A program made the translations under genes and the position numbers. This document shows, one piece after another, positions 10,019 to 18,592 of a stretch of DNA of 64,000 bases (its first letter is position 1; the number at the start of each line of letters is the position of its first letter). The DNA is from Saccharomyces mikatae IFO 1815 (lineage: Eukaryota > Ascomycota > Saccharomycetes > Saccharomycetales > Saccharomycetaceae): NCBI RefSeq assembly GCF_947241705.1, contig NC_079256.1:62001-126000 (forward strand), written 5' to 3'. Below the pieces are notes generated by a model, which was not told the DNA's origin, did no database searches, and worked only from the letters and a program-made list of their open reading frames with translations.

Positions 10019-10030
10019 TTAGAATTCCAT
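10019..10030 (-). promoter_or_regulatory. CLN3 upstream ORF (ATG GAA TTC TAA)
   Basis: On the minus strand ATG-GAA-TTC-TAA encodes Met-Glu-Phe. Its ATG lies 318 nt upstream of the CLN3 ATG, and no other ATG occurs between the two. In S. cerevisiae a short uORF at about -315 in the CLN3 leader is known to lower Cln3 translation when growth is slow (leaky scanning). The matching position and tiny size make conservation of that control very likely. Confidence 0.8.
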
Positions 10031-10375
10031 TTGACTGGCAGACTCACTACTACAAGAAATTTAAGAAAGAAACTGAATAAAAATACCACTATACAAGAAA
10101 TTGCAAAATGGAAAGATTGAGAGCTCGAGGAAAGCACAGATATACAAATTATAAATAGGTAGGATGAAGAAAAAAAGATGAGGGCGAAAAATCAACACCA
10201 AAAATGGAAATGTGGCAGAGGGACATCAATCCGATAGTAAAACTATGCAACTTGACCTTTACAGTGAGAGCAGGCTTGGTCATTTCTTTTTCTTGCCTGA
10301 TAATTTTTCACATTTTCTTTTTTTCTTCTTCGAAGTTCGCACTTTAGGGTTTGAGCACAGCGTTTAGTTGCGACA

Positions 10376-10703
10376 CTTCCCCAGAAGGAAAACCGGCCAC
10401 TTGGCTGGGGGAGGAAGGGGGGAGAAGAAGGTAAGAAAGACCTATCGCAATGAGAGCGACCGATTCATATCAGCATACTTGTGGTATCATCACGGTCGCA
10501 GCGTTGAGATATTGAATGAATTAGTTAGTCTTTTAATTTTTTGCCCGATTCGTTGCAGGCCAAGCGTACAAACGAGACGAACGGCGACATTTGCCCGTCG
10601 AGAAAACCCGCCAACTTTTTTCCTAAAGCGGAAGAACAGCCATGCACCGCAGCATATAAGCGATAGCAAGTTTTCCGTTTCGGGAAATTTCCTGAAACGG
10701 AAA
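10376..10703. promoter_or_regulatory. Cluster of ECB-like (Mcm1) elements upstream of CLN3
   Basis: Early cell cycle boxes follow roughly TTTCCCnnTnnGGAAA and drive M/G1 expression of CLN3 through Mcm1, Yox1 and Yhp1. Close matches here are CTTCCCCAGAAGGAAA at 10376-10391, TTTCCTAAAGCGGAA at 10619-10633, TTTCCGTTTCGGGAAA at 10672-10687 and TTTCCTGAAACGGAAA at 10688-10703. The last two abut and form the centre of a long palindrome. The cluster lies about 0.66-1.0 kb upstream of the CLN3 ATG. That known CLN3 ECBs lie far upstream in S. cerevisiae is established knowledge. That these particular sites are functional is inference. Confidence 0.6.
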
Positions 10704-10708
10704 ACTTG
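10667..10708. repeat. 42-bp near-perfect palindrome
   Basis: The left arm CAAGTTTTCCGTTTC (10667-10681) is the exact reverse complement of GAAACGGAAAACTTG (10694-10708). The 12-bp centre contains the perfect palindrome GGAAATTTCC (10683-10692). Only the pair 10682/10693 (G opposite T) fails to match. The structure therefore has two 21-bp arms with one mismatch and no spacer. Confidence 0.95.
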
Positions 10709-10934
10709 GGTTTGTGCGGAAATGTCTGTCAGCCCTGTGGTAGCCGGCACAGAAGGTCCCGCACCCCTGGAGATTGTATTTTTTTTTTGTTTTACCGCCG
10801 TGGCACACGATAAAGGTGCATTTGGTGATAATATAGTGGATAAACTATATCAAAACCCGGATTGATTGTGGCTGCAATGAGAAGATTATTTCGTACTTGG
10901 CTATTTACACATACATACGCAGACTGTATATCAT

Positions 10935-11738
10935 TTAAGGGGTTGTGGACGAGGAAGACGGACCCGAGATCATCCGGTGTAGGAAACGGGTCATCCGGTC
11001 TTTAGCATTGTCCAGATTGTCCAGAGCAGGACGGACATCGACATGGAAAGTAGGCATTCCGTTCTCGTCGTCAGGTCCTCCGTAGAAGTCCAAGACGTAT
11101 CTTATTTCCCTGAAGGTCGGTGGTTGTTGTTCCGCTTTGCGCTCGCCTCGGAGGACAATCCAGTCGTGCCTATCAAAGGGCAGTTCCTGGCTGAAATGGG
11201 AGGGGAACAGTAGGCCGCACAAGTGCATCCAACGAGCACGAGGGCTCAAAACTCCCGGTTTTCCCATGAACTTCAGAAGCTTGGGCTGAACGTGACTCTC
11301 GTCTGTGTGCGGTCTTTCCCATTCGAGTACCTCCTGCCAGCAGCCTTCATTGAGAAAATTGTGGACCTGCACCATGGATTCCACTGCATCTTCGGCGACC
11401 TCGCCAGTGCTGCTGATTTTGCCCTTTCTGACCATAGCATTGTACATTTGCTGTGGAGAGGGATACTCCCAGAACTCGTTACTATCGGGACTCTTGGGTA
11501 TGCTGGAGATAGTCCGGTCAATAGGCAAGTCCATCTTCTGGCCGGGTTGTCTGGATGCGGCCAACTCGGGCATATTGTTCAGCGGGTTTATTCTTTCGTT
11601 ATCGCCCTGCATGACTGGGCATTCGGAGGGTTGTGGTGATGGCGACTGCTGCATTACAGGGCACCCGGACGGTGCTGCTGCTGCTGTCCCACCAATATGT
11701 TTGCTTGTAATTTTTTGATCTGCCCAAAACCAGCCCAT
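10935..11738 (-). CDS. CYC3: Cytochrome c haem lyase (holocytochrome c synthase)
   Basis: This enzyme of the mitochondrial intermembrane space joins haem through thioethers to apo-cytochrome c. It is 267 residues, against 269 in S. cerevisiae. Two CPV haem-regulatory-type motifs (GCPVMQ near residue 25 and ECPVMQ near 39) lie in the variable N-terminal region. The conserved core runs from WEYPSPQQMYNAM through the basic and aromatic segment HDWIVLRGERK to DFYGGPDDENGMPTFHVDVRPALD. The C-terminus is a Ser-rich tail. The start is ATG at 11738 (MGWFWADQK) and the stop is TAA at 10935-10937. It is transcribed toward CLN3. Confidence 0.97.
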   Translation of the reverse strand: MGWFWADQKITSKHIGGTAAAAPSGCPVMQQSPSPQPSECPVMQGDNERINPLNNMPELAASRQPGQKMDLPIDRTISSIPKSPDSNEFWEYPSPQQMYNAMVRKGKISSTGEVAEDAVESMVQVHNFLNEGCWQEVLEWERPHTDESHVQPKLLKFMGKPGVLSPRARWMHLCGLLFPSHFSQELPFDRHDWIVLRGERKAEQQPPTFREIRYVLDFYGGPDDENGMPTFHVDVRPALDNLDNAKDRMTRFLHRMISGPSSSSTTP

Positions 11739-12649
11739 TTTTCGTAGTTATATTGTATATGCTTCGCTCTATGTGCAATATTCGTGTACTAGAAACATTG
11801 TCTTAGTAGCTACATATCTCATTTTCCTTGATCTTCGCTTTTAAAGATGAGAAAAATTTTGATTATCATTTCCCGATGGAAAGAAAAAAAGGGAAAAAAC
11901 GATAAAAAATAAGGAGAAAAAGAGAAAATAGAAAAAGAGGCGGGGAAGGACAATCATTGTGCGCGGCGCTACCATATGCTCTTTCTTTTTTGGAATTTAT
12001 TTTTTTTCGATTTTTTTCAAACACCTACGCAATTCGGTCACACGTTCCACAGTGCTGCAAACGTCCCAGCAGAGAGTTGCTACTGTCAAATGCGATTATT
12101 TCTCCCTGTAAAGACGGTTGTTTAATTTCGTTGAACTTGCTGCATTGTTGCGTTTCTGTACTACCACTGGTGGTTTCCTCAGGCACCAGTATTGAACGCT
12201 ACTAAGCCACTCTCACCGTAGTGCTTTCTTATTAGCCTGTTGGTTAGGGTTGGCCTCATACGCATGCGAGCTAAGAAGACCGATATCAGACAAAGCAAAA
12301 ACGTAGGCACCGGCGATTACTAGAAGGAACCCGATATCGGTGAAAAAGGCAAGAAAAAAGAAGAAGAAAAAAAGCAATCGTCCGAATATGCATTCTTGGC
12401 AGCCCGCTATGATGCCAGTTAGAGGCTACCATCAAGGTTTTTCCAATGTTTGAGTTCGCATTTCATTTTAGATTACTTCACATTTGGAGCGCTTTAAGTC
12501 GTTATCGGCAGAGAAATCCACAGGGAGCACGACGCCCAGTAGAGAAAACCAAGATTAGTTTTCTACTCTGTAGTTTTTTTTCTCGTCTTGTTGTCGGGGG
12601 GACTTGGAAGACCTTAGTCGGTATTATCTTCAAGGCGGAGTTTTATGCC

Positions 12650-12660
12650 TAAACATAAAA
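12650..12660 (-). other. Candidate ARS consensus sequence (11/11)
   Basis: On the minus strand the sequence reads TTTTATGTTTA, a perfect match to WTTTAYRTTTW, the core bound by ORC. The wider 17-bp consensus fits at about 14 positions. From memory, S. cerevisiae has an origin (ARS106) in the same CYC3-CDC19 gap. An 11-bp degenerate match also occurs by chance in AT-rich DNA (another perfect one lies at 36696-36706), so only the synteny makes this worth calling. Confidence 0.4.
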
Positions 12661-13120
12661 AACAAGCTAAAGCAAAGGGAAAGAGGCGAGTAAGCATATA
12701 GTAATATGTGCTTCTTGATTTACACTTTGCGTGTGAGATAAAAGATGACTGTATTACGGAGATACAACGGCTCAGATAGCGGAGAGAATAGGCCCGGCCA
12801 GATATTTACTAAACTTTTACGAACGCAAGAAGAGATGTAATGGAAAAATAAAATGAAGAGAGAAGATTAATCTTGACCGGATGGATGCGTAGACTTCCGG
12901 CGTAGCAAGATCACCTAACAATTTTAAAAATGGATCATTTACGGATCCCTCGAAACAGATTAAAATGTGTATCGGCGTTGGTGCATTCTGAGGTTTGACA
13001 TCACCATAAGGAAATACAACAAAAAAAGCCAGATTTTTATTTTTGTTTTTGTTTTTCGGCCTTGGACTTGATCCAAACGTAAATAAACACTCCTCATTGA
13101 AAACTGCATTAGAAAAAAAA

Positions 13121-13164
13121 TAGCCGCCGATTCCGTCATCCTTCCTCCCCGGATTCGTCGGCGG
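13121..13164. promoter_or_regulatory. URS1 (Ume6-type) site with a second inverted core, upstream of CDC19
   Basis: TAGCCGCCGA at 13121-13130 is a perfect 10/10 match to the URS1 consensus bound by Ume6. A second core in the opposite orientation, TCGGCGG, lies at 13158-13164. Together they sit about 825-870 bp upstream of the CDC19 ATG. That Ume6 acts on CDC19 is inference. Confidence 0.45.
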
Positions 13165-13338
13165 TGACAGGTTCAGGGTAGCGCCTTTACAAGAATATAT
13201 ATATGAAAAAAATGCGGAAAATAAGAAAGTAGAAAAACAGAATTTTTCCAAGACGAGGATCATCGCCGGCGGATAGTTTTTCCGGTTAGTAAAATGGAAA
13301 AGAAAAAGAAAAAGAAAAAGAAAACGATAGAAATTTGT

Positions 13339-13359
13339 ACACCCACACCTTGGGCTTCC
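13339..13359 (+). promoter_or_regulatory. Rap1-Gcr1 upstream activating sequence of CDC19
   Basis: ACACCCACACCTT at 13339-13351 matches the Rap1 consensus, and a CTTCC Gcr1 core follows at 13355-13359. The pair lies about 650 bp upstream of the ATG. This is the architecture and approximate distance known for the glycolytic UAS of PYK1/CDC19. Confidence 0.8.
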
Positions 13360-13792
13360 ACAATTTCGGTTCTATTGTTTTCCCTTCTCGCGTAAGGGCG
13401 AGATTCCACTATGGCGTGTGATGTTTGTCTCTGTTACTTCATTCAGAAAGTGGTTCTCGACCTAACCTCTGCCACGTGGGTCGTTCTGCTTTGACGCATT
13501 GGGAAATTTCCATATTACAACTCTCCATGATGGCTACGTAAATGCTTCTTGTACCGTCACAAAACCTTCTTCTGCTTAACCTTCACCTCTCGTTGGACTC
13601 AGTTGAGTTGAGTGAGTGCTTTTGTTTGATGGGTCTTAGCTAAACGCATATTTTTTTTTTAGTGATGAATGCTTGTGATGTCTTCCAAGCTATTTTCTTC
13701 CCTTCCCATGATGGTAGGTACCTCTAGTGTCTTCCTGAAAAAAAAAAACGGCTCGTCATCAAAACACTTTTCGTTGGCTTCTTTTTCTCAAT

Positions 13793-13800
13793 TATAAATA
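13793..13800 (+). promoter_or_regulatory. CDC19 TATA box
   Basis: TATAAATA lies 189-196 bp upstream of the CDC19 ATG. It is followed by a pyrimidine-rich stretch that is typical of initiation regions in highly expressed yeast genes. Confidence 0.65.
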
Positions 13801-13988
13801 CTCTTTAGTAACTTTTCATTTTCAAGTACCTCTTTTTTCCAATTATTTCATGCTTCCCTCTTAAGGTATTCTGTTATACGTTTCCTTGTTATTCTTTTCT
13901 CATATTCATTTTTTACCTTGACTTGTTTACTATTTTCTTTTGGTTCTACTTACAAGATACCAATCAAAACAAATAAAACATCATCACA

Positions 13989-15491
13989 ATGTCTAGATTA
14001 GAAAGATTGACCTCATTAAACGTTGTTGCTGGTTCCGACTTGAGAAGAACCTCCATCATTGGTACCATCGGTCCAAAGACCAACAACCCAGAAACCTTGG
14101 TTGCTTTGAGAAAGGCTGGTTTGAACATTGTTCGTATGAACTTCTCTCACGGTTCTTACGAATACCACAAGTCTGTTGTTGACAACGCCAGAAAGTCCGA
14201 AGAATTGTACCCAGGTAGACCATTGGCCATTGCTTTGGACACCAAGGGTCCAGAAATTAGAACTGGTACCACCACCAACGATGTTGACTACCCAATCCCA
14301 CCAAACCACGAAATGATCTTCACCACTGATGACAAGTACGCTAAGGCTTGTGACGACAAGATCATGTACGTTGACTACAAGAACATCACCAAGGTCATCT
14401 CCGCTGGTAGAATCATCTACGTTGATGATGGTGTTTTGTCTTTCCAAGTTTTGGAAGTTGTTGATGACAAGACTTTGAAGGTCAAGGCTTTGAACGCCGG
14501 TAAGATCTGTTCCCACAAGGGTGTTAACTTACCAGGTACCGATGTCGATTTGCCAGCTTTGTCTGAAAAGGACAAGGAAGATTTGAGATTCGGTGTCAAG
14601 AACGGTGTCCACATGGTCTTCGCTTCTTTCATCAGAACTGCCAACGATGTTTTAACCATCAGAGAAGTCTTGGGTGAACAAGGTAAGGATGTCAAGATCA
14701 TTGTCAAGATTGAAAACCAACAAGGTGTCAACAACTTTGACGAAATCTTGAAGGTCACTGACGGTGTTATGGTTGCCAGAGGTGACTTGGGTATTGAAAT
14801 CCCAGCTCCAGAAGTCTTGGCCGTTCAAAAGAAGTTGATCGCTAAGTCTAACTTGGCCGGTAAGCCAGTTATCTGTGCTACCCAAATGTTGGAATCCATG
14901 ACTTACAACCCAAGACCAACCAGAGCTGAAGTTTCCGATGTCGGTAACGCTATCTTGGATGGTGCTGACTGTGTTATGTTGTCTGGTGAAACCGCCAAGG
15001 GTAACTACCCAATCAATGCCGTCACTACCATGGCTGAAACCGCCGTCATTGCTGAACAAGCTATTGCTTACTTGCCAAACTACGATGACATGAGAAACTG
15101 TACTCCAAAGCCAACCTCCACCACCGAAACCGTTGCTGCCTCTGCCGTCGCTGCCGTTTTCGAACAAAAGGCCAAGGCTATCATTGTCTTGTCCACTTCT
15201 GGTACTACCCCAAGATTGGTTTCCAAGTACAGACCAAACTGTCCAATCATCTTGGTTACCAGATGCCCAAGAGCTGCTAGATTCTCTCACTTGTACAGAG
15301 GTGTCTTCCCATTCGTTTTCGAAAAGGAAGCTGTCTCTGACTGGACTGAAGATGTTGAAGCCCGTATCAACTTCGGTATTGAAAAGGCTAAGGAATTCGG
15401 TATCTTGAAGGACAACGACACTTACGTTTCCATCCAAGGTTTCAAGGCCGGTGCTGGTCACTCCAACACTTTGCAAGTCTCTACCGTTTAA
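13989..15491 (+). CDS. CDC19: Pyruvate kinase (main glycolytic isozyme)
   Basis: Pyruvate kinase converts phosphoenolpyruvate and ADP to pyruvate and ATP in the cytosol and is activated by fructose 1,6-bisphosphate. The 500 residues appear almost identical to the S. cerevisiae enzyme. Visible features are the N-terminal TSIIGTIGP-like start of the barrel ([15 protein letters not shown]), the substrate-binding RMNFSHG, the catalytic lysine segment [10 protein letters not shown] (about 237-246), [11 protein letters not shown], the signature MLESM, and the C-terminal allosteric domain with STSGTT. Codon use is extremely biased toward preferred yeast codons (GGT, TTG, AGA, GAA, CCA), unlike its neighbours, as expected for one of the most abundant proteins. 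The start has the favourable context CACAATGTCT. Confidence 0.99.
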   Translation: MSRLERLTSLNVVAGSDLRRTSIIGTIGPKTNNPETLVALRKAGLNIVRMNFSHGSYEYHKSVVDNARKSEELYPGRPLAIALDTKGPEIRTGTTTNDVDYPIPPNHEMIFTTDDKYAKACDDKIMYVDYKNITKVISAGRIIYVDDGVLSFQVLEVVDDKTLKVKALNAGKICSHKGVNLPGTDVDLPALSEKDKEDLRFGVKNGVHMVFASFIRTANDVLTIREVLGEQGKDVKIIVKIENQQGVNNFDEILKVTDGVMVARGDLGIEIPAPEVLAVQKKLIAKSNLAGKPVICATQMLESMTYNPRPTRAEVSDVGNAILDGADCVMLSGETAKGNYPINAVTTMAETAVIAEQAIAYLPNYDDMRNCTPKPTSTTETVAASAVAAVFEQKAKAIIVLSTSGTTPRLVSKYRPNCPIILVTRCPRAARFSHLYRGVFPFVFEKEAVSDWTEDVEARINFGIEKAKEFGILKDNDTYVSIQGFKAGAGHSNTLQVSTV

Positions 15492-16204
15492 AAAAAGAAT
15501 CATGATTGAATGAAGATATTAATTTTTTGTTAAATTTTATTTTTTAAATTTTATATAAAGACATGGTTTTTCTTTTAACTCTGATAAAGATTTATAAGTT
15601 ACTTAAATAACATACATTTCATAAGGTATTCTGTAAGAAAAGAGTATTGTGCTATTGTTACCACTCATTCTCTGGATTTTGCTGCAGGGAAGCAAAGTTG
15701 TGATTTTTCTGAAAGTCTTTCTCAATGTAATCTTTCCTCAAAACTGGTCTATCAAATCTTATCTTGAGGAGGGGAAAAGCCTTGAAAATTAAGAACAATG
15801 CTAGATATGTACAGATTTGCACATCCGCTCTCTAGAGTACTACATACACGAATGTGAAGGCCAGTGCTACTATCCTTTTCTGAACTTCTAAGCCTTAGTT
15901 TGGTCTATCTTTTATTGAAAATGACGCGGACAGAAGCATTTAGTGTCCTATTTTTTATTTCGCGTTCAAAATTTTCATTCAAATAGAATTCTTCTTATCG
16001 TAGAAGTGATGAATGTGCTCTGTGCCTATTATTCTGGCTATTCAGTACCTTTACCTTTTATAACGTCATTGCTTGTTTAACAATGTGTTTCGAGGAAGCT
16101 GACTGGATGCGTTTCCAACCTATGTCGCTTATATAATCGGTAACGTAAATTGCCAATAAGTTCGCAAAAAGACAAAGAATACTACGGTTCACAAAAGTGT
16201 GAAA
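15492..16204. other. Interval between CDC19 and the YAL037W pseudogene
   Basis: These 713 bp start with a T/A-rich CDC19 3' end (TTTTTTGTTAAATTTTATTTTTTAA-type runs at 15520-15560). The remainder is ordinary AT-rich sequence. I see no gene, repeat or confident regulatory motif in it. Confidence 0.6.
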
Positions 16205-17001
16205 ATGGACTATTCAAGTAATGCAGATGACCTAAAATTACAGAGGCTGGATAATGATATTTTTTATGGATCCTGTGAGATACTGGCACAACCTATTCTC
16301 TTACAGTACGAAAATATAAAGTTCATCATTGGAGTTAACCTGAGTACTGAAAATATAGCATCGTACTATACACAGTATTTCCAGAATACAAATTCACTCA
16401 TGGTAAATATCTGTTCGCCAATTACTACGAATGTAACCACCGAGCCCACTATGGACTTGTATATACAAAAAAATACAATTCTATTACAGAAGCTTGTTGG
16501 CCAGTACTTGCAAATGGGCAAAAAGATGAAGATATCTTCAGCACAAAACACGAATCGAAGTAATACAATCACCACCGCAGTTCTGTAATTCGAATGTTCT
16601 CAGTTGCGAACCCCCACTGATACAATACCAAGCTTTCAATGACTTGTTAGCGCTCTTTGAATCTTTTAGAAATTTTGGAACATTTTGGTCGTATCATCAC
16701 AGCCAGATGATTCTATACTTATCAAATTTCTCATATCTCGGATGGCTACTTACTATACTTCAGTTCCCATTCAAGATTCTTTACAGTATATGAAAGCAAT
16801 CCTAAATTTATCTCAAGTTCAAGTTTATCACATGAACTTGAGATTTTGAATGATAAAGAACTAAGGGAGTATTGTCAAACGCAGAAATTTTTAAAGCACA
16901 AACAAACAAGTTCATTCAAGAGGAGATGTGGGACTTCACCCGAAAGTTCTACTACTGATAGCAAAGTTCTTATGGATCCTATTAAGCGAGGCCGTTTTTG
17001 A
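16205..17001 (+). pseudogene. YAL037W: YAL037W-like gene broken by three frameshifts
   Basis: In S. cerevisiae this position holds YAL037W, a protein of about 267 residues of unknown function related to YOR342C. Here similarity runs through the whole interval but in four successive reading-frame segments. 16205-16570 starts MDYSSNADDLKL and includes ENIKFIIGVNLSTE. About 16572-16678 includes PQFCNSNVLS and QYQAFNDLLALF. 16679-16815 includes ILIKFLISRMATYY and IQDSLQYMKA. About 16816-17001 includes EILNDKEL and ends KRGRF-stop. The breaks are near 16571 (net +1 or -2), 16677-16679 (one base missing in a Gly codon) and about 16812-16816 (net -1 or +2). No segment contains an internal stop. The first segment alone would give about 127 residues and could still be translated. 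The upstream GTG at 16199 is not a credible start. Confidence 0.85.
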
Positions 17002-17214
17002 AGGCACTCAACTGGATCGCCTTTATAATTATTACGACTGTTTTTTTTTAATTAATTATGTAGATCCAATTATATGTTATAGATATTATATACACAAACG
17101 GTAAAAGAAAAACAGCGAAAAAAACAACCGGTACCCCCTTTTCAAATACAAATAGTTGTATATTCGATCATGAATTTTTTTGTCTTTTCTCATTTTAGTT
17201 CTTCTTTTTGAGAA

Positions 17215-18324
17215 TCATTTCTTCAAGATGGTAACAACATCTTCGTCTTCCAAAATGTGATTTAACCCCACGTATTGAGGTTGGTGTTTGACACTACTAC
17301 CGTAGACCAAAGCGTTTCTGAAATCGTCCACCAGAGATTTATGAATTTGGTTACAAAAATCTTTGACACTACAACGATCTGACCTTAGAACTACAGGGTC
17401 AGTGAAATCCGGTATTTGGCCTTTTGGTTTAGTATAGATACGAACTAAGTTTAACCTGTCCCACATAACTTGTAGCAGTTCATCTAAGTTCCAATCCTGA
17501 CCGGATGAAATGGGCACCGCATTTGGGATTCTGTAAAGTAACTCTAATTCTTCTATTGAAAGGGAGTCAATCTTATTTAAGACATAAATGGCAGGCATGT
17601 ACCTCCTTGACTGAGCTTCCAATACGTCAATCAAATCATCCACGGTAGCATCACATCTGAAGGCAATCTCAGCACTATTTATTCTGTATTCGCCCATAAC
17701 GGCTCTAATTTCGTCATTCCCCAAATGGGTCATTGGAACTGTGTTGGTGATGGAAATACCACCTTTTTCTTTCTTTTTGATTAAAATATCAGGAGGAGTT
17801 TTATTTAGACGAATCCCCACACCTTCCAGTTCCTTCTCAATGATCTGCTTGTGATGCAAAGGTTTGTTCACATCCAAAATGATGAATAACAGGTTGCAGG
17901 TTCTTGCCACGGCAATGACCTGCTTACCTCTACCCCTACCATCTTTGGCTCCGTCAATGATACCCGGCAAATCCAACATTTGAATCTTGGCACCTTTATA
18001 ACGGATGACACCTGGAACGGTGACCAACGTGGTAAACTCATATTCTGCAGCTTCAGACTCAGTACCCGTTAACTTGGACAGTAATGTAGATTTACCCACC
18101 GACGGGAACCCGACAAATCCCACACTCGCTACACCGGTCCTAGCCACATCAAACCCTATACCTGCGCCACCACCACCACTAGATGCTGCGCTAGTTAACA
18201 GTTCTCTCCTCAACTTGGCCAGTTTGGCCTTTAATTGACCCAAATGAAAGGACGTAGCCTTGTTCTTTTGGGTACGGGCCATTTCATCTTCGATGGCCTT
18301 AATCTTTTCAACTGTAGTAGACAT
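17215..18324 (-). CDS. RBG1: Rbg1, DRG-family ribosome-associated GTPase
   Basis: Rbg1 is the yeast DRG1-type GTPase. It pairs with Tma46 and associates with translating ribosomes, where it helps translation through difficult stretches. The 369 residues match the family length. Visible parts are an N-terminal helix-turn-helix region (1-60), P-loop GFPSVGKS at 72-79, switch II DLPG at 118-121, an inserted S5D2L-like segment, NKID at 250-253, and a C-terminal TGS domain (about 290-368) ending EDVVTILKK. The start is ATG at 18324, divergent from FUN12 with 268 bp between the starts. Confidence 0.97.
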   Translation of the reverse strand: MSTTVEKIKAIEDEMARTQKNKATSFHLGQLKAKLAKLRRELLTSAASSGGGGAGIGFDVARTGVASVGFVGFPSVGKSTLLSKLTGTESEAAEYEFTTLVTVPGVIRYKGAKIQMLDLPGIIDGAKDGRGRGKQVIAVARTCNLLFIILDVNKPLHHKQIIEKELEGVGIRLNKTPPDILIKKKEKGGISITNTVPMTHLGNDEIRAVMGEYRINSAEIAFRCDATVDDLIDVLEAQSRRYMPAIYVLNKIDSLSIEELELLYRIPNAVPISSGQDWNLDELLQVMWDRLNLVRIYTKPKGQIPDFTDPVVLRSDRCSVKDFCNQIHKSLVDDFRNALVYGSSVKHQPQYVGLNHILEDEDVVTILKK

Positions 18325-18439
18325 CCTTGCTTAATCAACAACACTACGCTCGCACTTACTGCAACTAGCTTCGAATAAACCCATCATGGCACCTCCATGT
18401 TATAGTAGTATCCCATCTTAAATGTGGAAAACTCTTATA

Positions 18440-18490
18440 GCTCATCGATGAAAAATCGGGCTCGTCGCTTGTGATGTGAAAAATTTTTCA
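18440..18490. promoter_or_regulatory. PAC and RRPE motifs in the RBG1/FUN12 divergent promoter
   Basis: GCTCATCG (PAC core) lies at 18440-18447. TGAAAAATTTTTCA, a perfect 14-bp palindrome containing the RRPE motif, lies at 18477-18490. PAC (Dot6/Tod6) and RRPE (Stb3) together mark ribosome-biogenesis and translation genes in Saccharomyces. The pair is placed to serve both divergent genes. Confidence 0.75.
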
Positions 18491-18592
18491 AGATTCGCCC
18501 ATAGAAAGCAAGAGATCTTACACCACAATTGGTGGTAAAAGGTGGGCTACGAAGGAAAGGAAGGCCAAGCAGCAACATCAGGCAAGTGAAAG

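Larger units (their letters stand above)
9713..10934. other. CLN3 leader and promoter region (CYC3 3' side)
   Basis: This 1.2-kb interval lies between the CLN3 ATG and the CYC3 stop, both on the minus strand. It holds a long CLN3 leader with a single upstream ATG (10030), a GCTGGCT motif at 9892-9898 and a GGCTGG at 10403-10408 that fit Ace2/Swi5 cores, a TTAGGGTT (Tbf1-like) at 10344-10351, and the ECB-like cluster described separately. An open frame of 165 codons on the + strand begins with TTG and I do not call it a gene. Confidence 0.7.
11739..13988. other. CYC3-CDC19 divergent intergenic region (2.25 kb)
   Basis: No gene is supported here. The S. cerevisiae interval has nearly the same length. 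It holds a TTAGGGTT Tbf1-like site at 12244-12251, an 11/11 ARS consensus match at 12650-12660, a URS1 at 13121-13130, an (AAAAG)-type purine repeat at about 13300-13324, the Rap1/Gcr1 UAS at 13339-13359, and a TATA box at 13793-13800. A 148-codon minus-strand frame at 12817-13263 has an ATG. Its composition (a lysine-asparagine repeat from a TTTTTG tract) argues against a real protein. Confidence 0.7.

Noticed and set aside
10368-10865. 165-codon open frame on the + strand in the CLN3 upstream region
   Set aside because: It begins with TTG, has no recognisable domain, and overlies the ECB-like cluster and palindrome. No S. cerevisiae gene is known there.
12817-13263. 148-codon minus-strand frame upstream of CDC19
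   Set aside because: It has an ATG, but part of it translates a TTTTTG simple repeat into Lys-Asn runs and it overlies the URS1. No counterpart is known.
14652-15503. 283-codon antisense frame across CDC19
   Set aside because: Long antisense frames are expected opposite a gene with extreme codon bias. The Gly/Trp/Ser/Val-rich product has no family features.
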